Positions 1 to 5,567 are shown, numbered from the stretch's first letter. The stretch: DNA of 7,287 bases from Methanosarcina sp. (GCA_013331265.1 DUGS01000151.1:30662-37948), one strand, 5' to 3'. Notes: generated by a model not told the origin, from the letters alone. Program-made: numbers and translations.

Positions 1-908
1 GGTACTGTTTCTTTTGCCCATTTCCCTGCAAGGAAAGCTCCGGACAGGTTATGCCAGATGCTGAATATGGCACCCGGAAGCGCTGCCGCAGCAGTGAAAT
101 GTTTTATCGCAAGAGCAACACTAAGGCCCGAATTCTTCATTCCAACATCTATCGCCAGAGTTCTTGCTTCTTTTTCGCTGAGTTTCAGGGCTTTTGCAAC
201 CCCATAGCCTCCCGCAAGCCCAAGCCCGTTGTGCAGGACCACAGCAAGCAGGACCAGGAGACCGCTTTGTTTAAGGTTCTCGCTATTTGTCCCTATAATT
301 ATGGCAATTATTATCACGATAGCAGCGGCTGAAATTGCAGGAAAGATATCCCTGACCGCCTTTATCCGTGCTTCAAAGAAATAATTAATTGTAAGTCCAA
401 GCACTACAGGCACAATTACGATATTTACTACGCTTACAATCATACCTGTAACGTCAACCTCCACTGTCTGCCCTATAAAGAGCCAGGTAAGGAATGGTGT
501 TGCGAGAAAGGCAATTAAAGTGGAGATAGATGTAAGCACTATTGAGAGTGCAACATCCCCTTTTGCAAGGTAGCATATGACGTTTGAAGCCGTAGCACCC
601 GGACAGCAGCCAAGCAGGATCATACCCGTCATAAGGTCGGCAGGTAAATTCAAAGCCAGACAGACTATCCATGCAGCCAGAGGCATTATTGTGTACTGCA
701 TCAAAGTGCCCAGAAAGACCACATAAGGCCTCTTCAGGACTGAGAGAAAACTGTCAACAGAAAGTGTGACTCCCATTCCAAGCATGATCAGACTTAAAAA
801 GGGTACGATGAGATTACTATGGGGGGCGAAATATTCTGGATACACGTATGCTACCGCAGACAGGAGAACCGCCCACAGGGGGAATAATGAAGTAAACTTC
901 TTAAGCAT
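1..908 (-). CDS. BASS/SBF-family (bile acid:Na+ symporter-like) transporter, 3' end outside the window
   Basis: The minus strand reads open for 302 complete codons from the ATG at 908 and runs off the left edge without a stop. An in-frame TGA lies just upstream of this ATG (TGA-AGA-GAC-GGT-GTT-CAA-AAA-ATG) and a GGTG core sits about 8 bases before it, so the start is firm. The protein is mostly hydrophobic, with about nine membrane segments. It carries two family hallmarks: GCCPGATASNV followed by YLAKGDVALS (about 100-122), and DVGMKNSGLSVALA (about 254-267), the equivalent of the usual EVGxQN crossover motif that helps bind Na+. Family members move organic anions such as bile acids, pantothenate precursors or keto acids across the cytoplasmic membrane, usually with Na+. 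The substrate here cannot be read from sequence. At about 310 residues in full it would be of normal YocS/PanS-like length. The Asp and Lys in the second motif, where Glu and Gln are common, are notable. No operon partner is visible. Confidence 0.88.
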   Translation of the reverse strand, partial: MLKKFTSLFPLWAVLLSAVAYVYPEYFAPHSNLIVPFLSLIMLGMGVTLSVDSFLSVLKRPYVVFLGTLMQYTIMPLAAWIVCLALNLPADLMTGMILLGCCPGATASNVICYLAKGDVALSIVLTSISTLIAFLATPFLTWLFIGQTVEVDVTGMIVSVVNIVIVPVVLGLTINYFFEARIKAVRDIFPAISAAAIVIIIAIIIGTNSENLKQSGLLVLLAVVLHNGLGLAGGYGVAKALKLSEKEARTLAIDVGMKNSGLSVALAIKHFTAAAALPGAIFSIWHNLSGAFLAGKWAKETV

Positions 909-965
909 TTTTTGAACACCGTCTCTTCAAATGGACGTTTGAGTCATTAAACTAACTGAGATTGT

Positions 966-989
966 CATTTAAATATATGTCTATATATT
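966..989 (-). promoter_or_regulatory. Candidate TATA boxes for the BASS transporter
   Basis: On the minus strand two overlapping TATA-like stretches, AATATATAG (981-989) and CATATATTTAAATG (966-979), lie 58-81 bases upstream of the transporter ATG at 908. With archaeal spacing (TATA centre about 26 bases before the start site) transcripts would begin near 945-960 and have leaders of about 40-50 bases. The choice between the two boxes is a guess. Confidence 0.4.
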
Positions 990-1177
990 CCCAATAAATA
1001 ATAAAGCTATAATAAATTTTGTAATAACATAAATGACAGATAAACTTCATTTACGGGCCGACCAAAAAAGGAAAAATTGTATGCTTTTGACTACCCTTTC
1101 AGAAAGAAGCCCTTGAACCTGTACTTTATGAAAGTTTTCCTTCATTTCTTATTTACTGCCTGTTTCTTACTTGCTAC

Positions 1178-1187
1178 CTATATATAC
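1178..1187 (+). promoter_or_regulatory. TATA box of the S4/FtsJ methyltransferase gene, implying a leaderless mRNA
   Basis: CTATATATAC is a near-ideal archaeal TATA box. Its centre (about 1182) lies 29 bases before the ATG at 1211. Standard archaeal spacing puts the transcription start at about 1206-1210, on or just before the start codon. No Shine-Dalgarno sequence precedes the ATG, which fits a leaderless or nearly leaderless transcript. Confidence 0.55.
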
Positions 1188-1210
1188 AGGCTCTGCTGAT
1201 ACAATGCCCC

Positions 1211-1921
1211 ATGAGACTGGATGCATACCTTGTAGAGATGGGACATTTCAAGTCCAGGGGACGAGCCAAGACTGCCATTCTTGCCGGAAATGTTAAGGTT
1301 AACGGCACTGTGGTAACAAAAGTCTCCAGAGATGTCTCAATTGACGATACAATAGAAGTTGCCGAAGGCCTTGACCAGCCGCAGGGTTATTTCAAACTCA
1401 AGTATATTCAGGAAGAAAGCGGGGTACTTAAACCTGGAGACAGGGTCCTTGACCTTGGGTCCAGCGCAGGTGGTTTTCTTCTTTTTGCCTCAGAGATTGT
1501 AAGCCATATAAAAGGCCTTGAGTTCAGCCGGGATTTCAGGAGCGAGCTTGGTAAAATCGCATATGAGCGGGAAAATGTTGAGGTAATATTCGGAGACGTA
1601 TTTACCATACCTCTTAAAGATCTCTCTGAAGAGCCCGTGGACGTTATTCTTTCAGATATGACTCTTGAGCCTGAGGACTCTATCAAAGCTCTTTCCAGAG
1701 CGCTTCCTCTCCTGAAAGAAGGGGGAAAGCTGCTTCAGGTAATAAAAATCCCAAAGAAGAAAAACCCGAAGCCAATCCTGAGCAAGATCGAGAAACTGGG
1801 GCTCGAAATCCAGCAGGTCGTCAGTTCCAAAAAACAGGAAATTTACGTGGTTGCAAGAAAACCTCTGCCTGAAGAAAAAGAGCCATCTGAAGAAAAAGAG
1901 CTATCTGAAGACAAAAAATAA
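1211..1921 (+). CDS. S4-domain plus FtsJ-fold SAM-dependent methyltransferase, TlyA-like
   Basis: This is a 236-residue cytoplasmic protein. Residues 1-50 form an S4 RNA-binding domain (RLDAYLVEMG, then S-R-AKTAILAG-VKVNG), almost identical in layout to the start of bacterial TlyA rRNA 2'-O-methyltransferases. Residues 58-216 form a Rossmann-type methyltransferase: SAM motif I is VLDLGSSAGGF (79-89). The K-D-K-E tetrad typical of FtsJ/RlmE 2'-O-methyltransferases appears complete as K62 (YFKLKYI), D149 (LSDMTLEP), K179 (QVIKIPKK) and E210 (KKQEIYVVARK). Residues 217-236 are a charged tail made of imperfect repeats. The inferred role is 2'-O-methylation of ribosomal or other structured RNA; the target nucleotide is unknown. 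It is somewhat shorter than bacterial TlyA. The start follows from the S4 domain beginning at once and from the TATA box position. An out-of-frame ATG at 1204 is ignored. The gene is followed 16 bases later by the DUF2119-like gene, probably cotranscribed. Confidence 0.85.
   Translation: MRLDAYLVEMGHFKSRGRAKTAILAGNVKVNGTVVTKVSRDVSIDDTIEVAEGLDQPQGYFKLKYIQEESGVLKPGDRVLDLGSSAGGFLLFASEIVSHIKGLEFSRDFRSELGKIAYERENVEVIFGDVFTIPLKDLSEEPVDVILSDMTLEPEDSIKALSRALPLLKEGGKLLQVIKIPKKKNPKPILSKIEKLGLEIQQVVSSKKQEIYVVARKPLPEEKEPSEEKELSEDKK
1871..1921 (+). repeat. 18-base tandem repeat encoding the acidic/lysine tail of the methyltransferase
   Basis: Units lie at 1871-1888 and 1889-1906 and differ at a single base (GCCATCT against GCTATCT). 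A partial third unit runs from 1907 to the stop. They encode EEKEPS, EEKELS and EDKK-stop. Because 18 is a multiple of three, copy number can change without breaking the frame. The tail lies beyond the folded methyltransferase domain. Confidence 0.8.
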
Positions 1922-1937
1922 AAAGGGATTCAAACGG

Positions 1938-2606
1938 ATGACAGCTGATAAAAAAGCTGACTCCTCTCCAGAAAGGCATAAATGTAAGGACATTTACACG
2001 AAGGATAAATATGCTGATGAAACCGGACTGAAGGTTTCCGGACACGGAAAACCTGTTCGTCTCTTTGTAGCAGGGCTGCACGGAGATGAGTGGAAAGACA
2101 CAACAGAAATCCTGTTGAAAATAAGGGCTCCTGAGAGAGGCACTCTTGCATTGATCCCTCTTGTCCAGAGAGGAGAATATACCTCCACTCTTGACCCGGC
2201 TTACTACCCTGTGATGGGAAAAAGTATACTTGAAGCCATTGAAGCCCTGAACCCTGAAATCTACATTGAGCTGCACTCGTATTCCAGAGAAAATCTTGAA
2301 AAACTTGCAGGAAGGGACAGGCTGGAAAGAATTGGTGTCCCGGCTTACAGCGTCCTGAAAGCAGGAGTATTACTGGGTTCGGTTTCCCCCCAGGTCCGGA
2401 AAAAGTATTTTCCAAAAGAAGCTCTTTGCCTTTCTTTTGAGATACAGAAAGAAAGTCCTGAGTCTAGGGAGTTTGTTGAGGGTATACTCGAAGTCCTCAA
2501 AGAGACCGGGTCAAGGGACGAGTTCATAGAATACTTGAAAAATGAATTTCCTGAACAGGCAAGAAAAGCTATAGAGGATTACCGCCGTTTTTACGGGGAA
2601 ATCTGA
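1938..2606 (+). CDS. DUF2119-like archaeal protein with an M14/AstE-type zinc-hydrolase pattern
   Basis: This is a 222-residue soluble protein. The frame is open further upstream, to 1851, but that part overlaps the low-complexity tail of the preceding gene. The ATG at 1938 is chosen because it follows the upstream stop by 16 bases and has a weak GGGATT motif before it. I recognise the overall sequence as resembling DUF2119, an uncharacterised family of methanogenic archaea. VAGLHGDEW (44-52) gives H48-x-x-E51. IYIELHSYS (108-116) gives H113. CLSFEIQKE (164-172) gives E168. This order matches the HxxE...H zinc ligands and the late catalytic Glu of M14 carboxypeptidases and succinylglutamate desuccinylase/aspartoacylase enzymes. 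Metal-dependent hydrolysis of an amide or acyl group is therefore inferred, not known. There is no signal peptide or membrane segment, and the C-terminal 50 residues look helical and charged. It is probably cotranscribed with the S4/FtsJ methyltransferase. Family assignment is from memory. Confidence 0.75.
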   Translation: MTADKKADSSPERHKCKDIYTKDKYADETGLKVSGHGKPVRLFVAGLHGDEWKDTTEILLKIRAPERGTLALIPLVQRGEYTSTLDPAYYPVMGKSILEAIEALNPEIYIELHSYSRENLEKLAGRDRLERIGVPAYSVLKAGVLLGSVSPQVRKKYFPKEALCLSFEIQKESPESREFVEGILEVLKETGSRDEFIEYLKNEFPEQARKAIEDYRRFYGEI

Positions 2607-2625
2607 GGAGCTTCAAAAGAAGGAA

Positions 2626-2644
2626 CTGCAGAAATAATCTGCAG
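2626..2644. terminator. Perfect hairpin between convergent genes, candidate bidirectional terminator
   Basis: CTGCAGA and TCTGCAG pair perfectly (7 bp) around a five-base AATAA loop, midway in the 70-base gap between the DUF2119-like gene and the thermosome gene. On the minus strand a T-rich stretch (about 2652-2670) precedes the hairpin, just after the thermosome stop. Neither strand shows a long T-run directly after the stem, so termination is inferred mainly from position. Confidence 0.45.
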
Positions 2645-2676
2645 CTTATCTAATAGTAATAAAATAGGTCTCTTCC

Positions 2677-4314
2677 TTATCTGCGCATGTTAAGTGCGGG
2701 TGCTGACATCCCGTCATAGGTACTTGCCATATGCTCGGGTTTGACATTCTGCATATCGGCACGCTGGGCGCGGAGCATACTGTCCACACGAAGCACCATT
2801 TCCGCAGCTTCAGAACCTGCTTTGATGGAGTTGACCTTTACCCTGAGAGGGTCAACAACGCCTTTTTCGAGCATATCTTCAGCAGCGCCTGTTATGATGT
2901 TTAAACCTGCATTTTTGTTCTCGGCGTGTTTCGCACGCAGGTTAATGATAGAATTGATAGTGTCCAGACCTGCATTTCTTGCAATTGTTCTCGGGATCTC
3001 TTCAAGAGCCTCAGCAAAAGCTATAATTGCCATCTGTTCACGTCCGCCTATGCTGGGAGCATAAGAACGGATCGAGAGTGCAACCTCCATTTCCGAAGCT
3101 CCACCGCCAGCAACAACCTTGCCGTCTTCAACAACGCACTTTGCAACCCTGAGAGCGTCATCAATTGCCCTTTCAAGGTTGTCCACCACATGCTCGGTTC
3201 CGCCACGAAGAACGATTGAAACCGATTTTGCACCTTTGCAGTCCCTCAGGTAGGTTTTACCCTGGTCGCCGTCCCTGTCCTGCTCAAGAAGTCCGGCATG
3301 CCCGAGTTCTTTTTCAGTAAGTTCTTTTATGTTCCGGACAGGTCTGCCTCCTGTAGCATCTACAAGGTGCTGCATATCATCATTCTTCACCCTGCGGGTT
3401 GCGTATATACCCCTGCTCTGGAGGTAAGCAGCGACTTTGTCGTCCATACCCTTGGAACAGAAGACAGCGTTTGCACCTGCTCTGATTATGTAATCTGCCA
3501 TCTCAAAGAGGGCTGCATCTTCCTGCTTTACGAAATTTTCTATATCACTTACAGTGCTTATCTGAAGCTTTGCTTTGTTTGCTGTTTTTGCAGTTTCCAT
3601 GGGAGCGTCAATGAGCGCGATATTGGGGTTTACAATCCTGAGAGGGAAGTTTTTATCGAGGGCAACTTTGTCGATCACAACGCCTTCCACGAATTCTGTA
3701 TCTTCAACAAGCCCACCGATATCTTTCGAAAGGATGATATGCTTAAGGTCGGCTTTACCCTCCTCGTGAATGGCAAGAACAGCATCCACACAGATTTCTG
3801 CAATCAAATTGCTGTATTTTTCAGAAGCCTTGCCAGTGATGGACGTCCTGGCAGCTTTAATAAGCAGTTCTCTTTCTTTTGCAGGAACTGCCAGGTTCTC
3901 AAAAGCTTCAACGGCTTTCTCTGCTGCAAGCCTATAACCTTTGACGATTACTGTCGGATGAACTCCTTTTTCAATAAGACCTTCTGCTTTTTCCAGCAGG
4001 GCACCTGTGAACACAACAGAGCTTGTGGTCCCGTCCCCTGCAGAACTTTCCAGAGACTGAGCAACTTCCACAAGCATCTTGGCTGTTGGGTGCTCTATAG
4101 ACATGTCGTGTAAGATAGTGGCACCATCATTTGTGATGGTAATATCTCCCAGAGGGTTTACAAGCATCTTGTCCATGCCCCTGGGCCCAAGCGTACTCTT
4201 AACTATGCTTGCCACTGCCTTTGCAGCTGCAATGTTCATGCTGAGTGCGTCTTTTCCTTTTGTTTGTTCCTTTCTCGGATCTATTATATAGATTGGCTGG
4301 CCACCTTTATCCAT
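2677..4314 (-). CDS. ths: Thermosome subunit (group II chaperonin, Hsp60/CCT family)
   Basis: This 545-residue cytoplasmic protein is full length for an archaeal chaperonin subunit. Such subunits form double-ring, ATP-driven folding chambers with a built-in lid. Visible landmarks are TLGPRGMDKMLV (41-52), GDITITNDGATIL with D63 (56-68), the nucleotide-binding GDGTT (93-97), LRGGTEHVVDNLERAIDDAL with the expected catalytic Asp at D385/D386 (369-388), and VAGGGASE (401-408). The ATPase parts thus look intact. The apical region differs from typical thermosomes, for example ALDKNFPLRI near 218-227 and an inserted RDGDQGK near 347-353. The C-terminus ends SAPALNMRR, without the Gly-Gly-Met repeats common in the family. 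The ATG at 4314 is supported by a perfect AGGAGG ten bases upstream. The gene stands alone, with its own long promoter region. Methanosarcina species have several thermosome paralogues; I cannot tell which one this is. Confidence 0.97.
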   Translation of the reverse strand: MDKGGQPIYIIDPRKEQTKGKDALSMNIAAAKAVASIVKSTLGPRGMDKMLVNPLGDITITNDGATILHDMSIEHPTAKMLVEVAQSLESSAGDGTTSSVVFTGALLEKAEGLIEKGVHPTVIVKGYRLAAEKAVEAFENLAVPAKERELLIKAARTSITGKASEKYSNLIAEICVDAVLAIHEEGKADLKHIILSKDIGGLVEDTEFVEGVVIDKVALDKNFPLRIVNPNIALIDAPMETAKTANKAKLQISTVSDIENFVKQEDAALFEMADYIIRAGANAVFCSKGMDDKVAAYLQSRGIYATRRVKNDDMQHLVDATGGRPVRNIKELTEKELGHAGLLEQDRDGDQGKTYLRDCKGAKSVSIVLRGGTEHVVDNLERAIDDALRVAKCVVEDGKVVAGGGASEMEVALSIRSYAPSIGGREQMAIIAFAEALEEIPRTIARNAGLDTINSIINLRAKHAENKNAGLNIITGAAEDMLEKGVVDPLRVKVNSIKAGSEAAEMVLRVDSMLRAQRADMQNVKPEHMASTYDGMSAPALNMRR

Positions 4315-4324
4315 CTGAACAAAA

Positions 4325-4330
4325 CCTCCT
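4325..4330 (-). promoter_or_regulatory. Strong Shine-Dalgarno site of the thermosome gene
   Basis: The minus strand reads AGGAGG, ten bases before the ATG at 4314. It is the longest uninterrupted match to the 16S anti-Shine-Dalgarno before any complete gene in the window, and it fixes the start and suggests efficient translation. Confidence 0.85.
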
Positions 4331-4393
4331 GAAAATACTTAGTATGAATTGAAGGACAAATAATTGATAATTTGAAATTGTTTTCTGGCTTCC

Positions 4394-4427
4394 GGTTGCT
4401 TAATCCAGAGTCTCGAAACCAAGCACC
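4394..4427 (-). promoter_or_regulatory. Possible hairpin in the thermosome mRNA leader
   Basis: GGTTGCTT (4394-4401) and AAGCACC (4421-4427) pair over seven positions with one bulged T, around a 19-base loop. If transcription starts near 4465, this sits in the 5' leader about 80 bases before the start codon. It is a moderate stem and its function is unknown. Confidence 0.3.
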
Positions 4428-4462
4428 CTGTTTTACGCAATTTGTTTGACTTGCAGGTAGTA

Positions 4463-4485
4463 ATTATCAGGAAATAACTGATAAT
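4463..4485. promoter_or_regulatory. Perfect 8-bp inverted repeat at the predicted thermosome transcription start
   Basis: ATTATCAG and CTGATAAT flank a seven-base spacer. The element lies 4-26 bases downstream of the TATA-like box on the minus strand, where the transcription start is expected. That is a classic position for a repressor operator. A related TGATAAT occurs again near 4366-4372, nearer the gene. No matching regulator is encoded in the window. Confidence 0.45.
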
Positions 4486-4488
4486 ACT

Positions 4489-4500
4489 TCTATAAAAATA
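4489..4500 (-). promoter_or_regulatory. Candidate TATA box of the thermosome gene
   Basis: On the minus strand this reads TATTTTTATAGA, containing TTTATA. With normal spacing the transcript would start near 4467 and have a leader of about 150 bases. A promoter closer to the gene is possible, since the AT-rich stretch near 4355-4380 also contains weak TATA-like sequence. Confidence 0.4.
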
Positions 4501-4502
4501 TG

Positions 4503-4515
4503 CCGGTAAGACCGG
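4503..4515. promoter_or_regulatory. Short GC-rich inverted repeat upstream of the thermosome TATA box
   Basis: CCGGT-AAG-ACCGG is a perfect palindrome with a three-base centre, in otherwise AT-rich DNA. It abuts the upstream side of the candidate TATA box, where activators or BRE-contacting factors can bind in archaea. Its function is inferred only from position. Confidence 0.35.
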
Positions 4516-4673
4516 TTATTTTACATAAAGAATACTGTTTCCGCTTCCTGTTATCCTCTAAAAAGGAAAAAGGCAGTATATATCTTTCTTGCTACAGCGA
4601 CCTGAAAGAGAATTATGCAGAAAGAACTGTTGCCTTTAACTTCTATTGGTTAAAAGGGTATTTTTGAATTTTT

Positions 4674-4688
4674 ATCTATATATTAGAT
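4674..4688. promoter_or_regulatory. AT-rich palindrome with a TATA core, possible orphan promoter
   Basis: ATCTA-TATAT-TAGAT is a perfect inverted repeat with a TATA-box-like centre that reads as a promoter element on both strands. It is 111-125 bases beyond the rpiA stop and 360 bases upstream of the thermosome start. No recognisable gene begins at the right distance on either side. Confidence 0.25.
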
Positions 4689-4798
4689 TTTATTCGTTTA
4701 TACGAGATCTATTATGTGAGACATTCAGTGTTATGTAAGATATCCAGTTCTTGTGCTGTTTTTCAGTGAATTCGTTATGAATCTGCCCATTAACCTGT

Positions 4799-5503
4799 TC
4801 ACTTCTGACCGGATATAATTTTCACAGACCCGTCTTTTTTTCCTATGTAAAGCTCGTCCACATTACAAAAAATCCCATGCTCAACTACTCCCGGAATTGC
4901 AGATAGCTGAATGGCAAGAGTTTCCGGATCTTTTATAACACCAAATTTCACATCAAGGACAAAGTTTCCGTTATCCGTTATTACGGGCCCGTCTTTTTTC
5001 ACAGCGGACCTGAGTTCAGGTTCTCCCCCGAGTCCCCGGATCTTATTTATTACAAGTTCTTTTGCAAAGGGCAGTACTTCCACAGGCACGGGTTTATCAA
5101 GCTGTGTGCTGGTTTTTGATTCATCGGCTACGACCACAAACCTTTTTGCAGATACGGAAACGATCTTTTCCCTTGTATGAGCCGCCCCTCCTCCTTTAAT
5201 GGCACGGAGTTCGGAGTCGATCTGGTCAGCCCCGTCAATGGCAAGGTCCAGTTCAGGGTTCTGGGAAAGGGTTGTTAGCCTTATTCCGGCATCTATTGCA
5301 AGCATTTCGGATTGATAAGAAGTAACAACTCCCAGGATATCGAGCCCTTCCTCCCTAACCCGGCGTCCAAGTTCTTTAATGGTGTATGCAACTGTTGAAC
5401 CTGTACCGAGCCCGACAATCATCCCGGAGCTGACAAGCCCTGCTGCAGCAATTCCTGCTGCTCGTTTTTCTGGAGAATCAGTAGAAATATTTCTTTCCGT
5501 CAT
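4799..5503 (-). CDS. rpiA: Ribose-5-phosphate isomerase A
   Basis: This 234-residue cytosolic enzyme interconverts ribose 5-phosphate and ribulose 5-phosphate. It feeds nucleotide, histidine and aromatic synthesis; in methanogens ribulose 5-phosphate is generally thought to come from a reversed ribulose-monophosphate route. The phosphate loop GLGTGST is at 31-37, AIDGADQID at 88-96 and KGGGAAHTREKIV at 103-115. The catalytic residues I would equate with E. coli D81, D84, K94 and E103 appear as D90, D93, K103 and E112, a constant offset of nine. H109, inside the KGGGAA-TREK motif, is where Leu is usual. Length is normal for archaeal RpiA. The ATG at 5503 has an AAGGCGG-like site about nine bases upstream. 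The gene lies 103 bases downstream of aspS on the same strand, but the terminator and TATA box in that gap suggest separate transcription. Confidence 0.97.
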   Translation of the reverse strand: MTERNISTDSPEKRAAGIAAAGLVSSGMIVGLGTGSTVAYTIKELGRRVREEGLDILGVVTSYQSEMLAIDAGIRLTTLSQNPELDLAIDGADQIDSELRAIKGGGAAHTREKIVSVSAKRFVVVADESKTSTQLDKPVPVEVLPFAKELVINKIRGLGGEPELRSAVKKDGPVITDNGNFVLDVKFGVIKDPETLAIQLSAIPGVVEHGIFCNVDELYIGKKDGSVKIISGQK

Positions 5504-5533
5504 TTTATGTTCCGCCTTTCAGCTCTAGAAAAA

Positions 5534-5560
5534 TTAACTAAAAAGTTAACAAATATAAAA
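5534..5560 (-). promoter_or_regulatory. rpiA promoter: TATA box plus inverted repeat
   Basis: On the minus strand TTTTATATTT (5551-5560) is a good TATA box about 50 bases upstream of the rpiA start. Between the box and the gene lies TTAACT-AAAA-AGTTAA (5534-5549), a perfect 6-bp inverted repeat just before the expected transcription start near 5529. It could be an operator, or simply AT-rich promoter sequence. Confidence 0.45.
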
Positions 5561-5567
5561 TGTTTTC

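Larger units (their letters stand above)
909..1210. other. Divergent intergenic region (302 bases)
   Basis: This spacer separates the minus-strand transporter from the plus-strand methyltransferase gene. Its left part (about 940-1030) is very AT-rich and holds the transporter's TATA-like boxes. Its right end holds the TATA box of the methyltransferase. The middle (about 1031-1170) shows nothing I can name. A possible 11-codon ORF at 1081-1116 has no convincing support. I see no tRNA, no repeat and no riboswitch. Confidence 0.6.
4315..4798. other. 484-base intergenic region between rpiA and the thermosome gene
   Basis: This region holds the thermosome ribosome binding site, a probable leader of about 150 bases, a TATA box near 4489-4500 and several inverted repeats (separate entries). 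The part nearer rpiA (about 4560-4798) has two more TATA-like stretches, near 4576-4584 and 4672-4684, both readable on either strand, but no gene follows them. I found no convincing ORF; the best is a 12-codon frame at 4616-4654 with no clear ribosome binding site. I see no tRNA. No obvious terminator follows rpiA. Confidence 0.6.

Noticed and set aside
1081..1116. An 11-codon ORF upstream of the methyltransferase gene, as a possible leader peptide
   Set aside because: The TATA box at 1178 lies downstream of it, so it would not be on the same transcript. Only a weak AAGGAA precedes it.
1851..1937. Longer start for the DUF2119-like gene, adding 29 residues
   Set aside because: The extension overlaps the repeat-encoded tail of the preceding gene in another frame, is low-complexity (Lys/Leu), and lacks a ribosome binding site. 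The ATG at 1938 fits the usual spacing after the upstream stop.
1821..2415. Minus-strand open frames of 151 and 161 codons across the DUF2119-like gene
   Set aside because: Both overlap the DUF2119-like gene, whose motifs are convincing on the plus strand. Their translations look random (Cys, Phe, Ser rich) and they have no start signals.
3298..4113. A 271-codon open frame on the plus strand, antisense to the thermosome gene
   Set aside because: It lies wholly inside the strongly supported thermosome gene. Its translation is Cys/Phe-rich with no domain-like pattern, and no ribosome binding site or promoter precedes it. It is a shadow of biased codon use.
4381..4430. Sequence resembling a tRNA T-arm (GGTTTCGAGACTC on the minus strand)
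   Set aside because: No acceptor, D or anticodon arm can be built around it.
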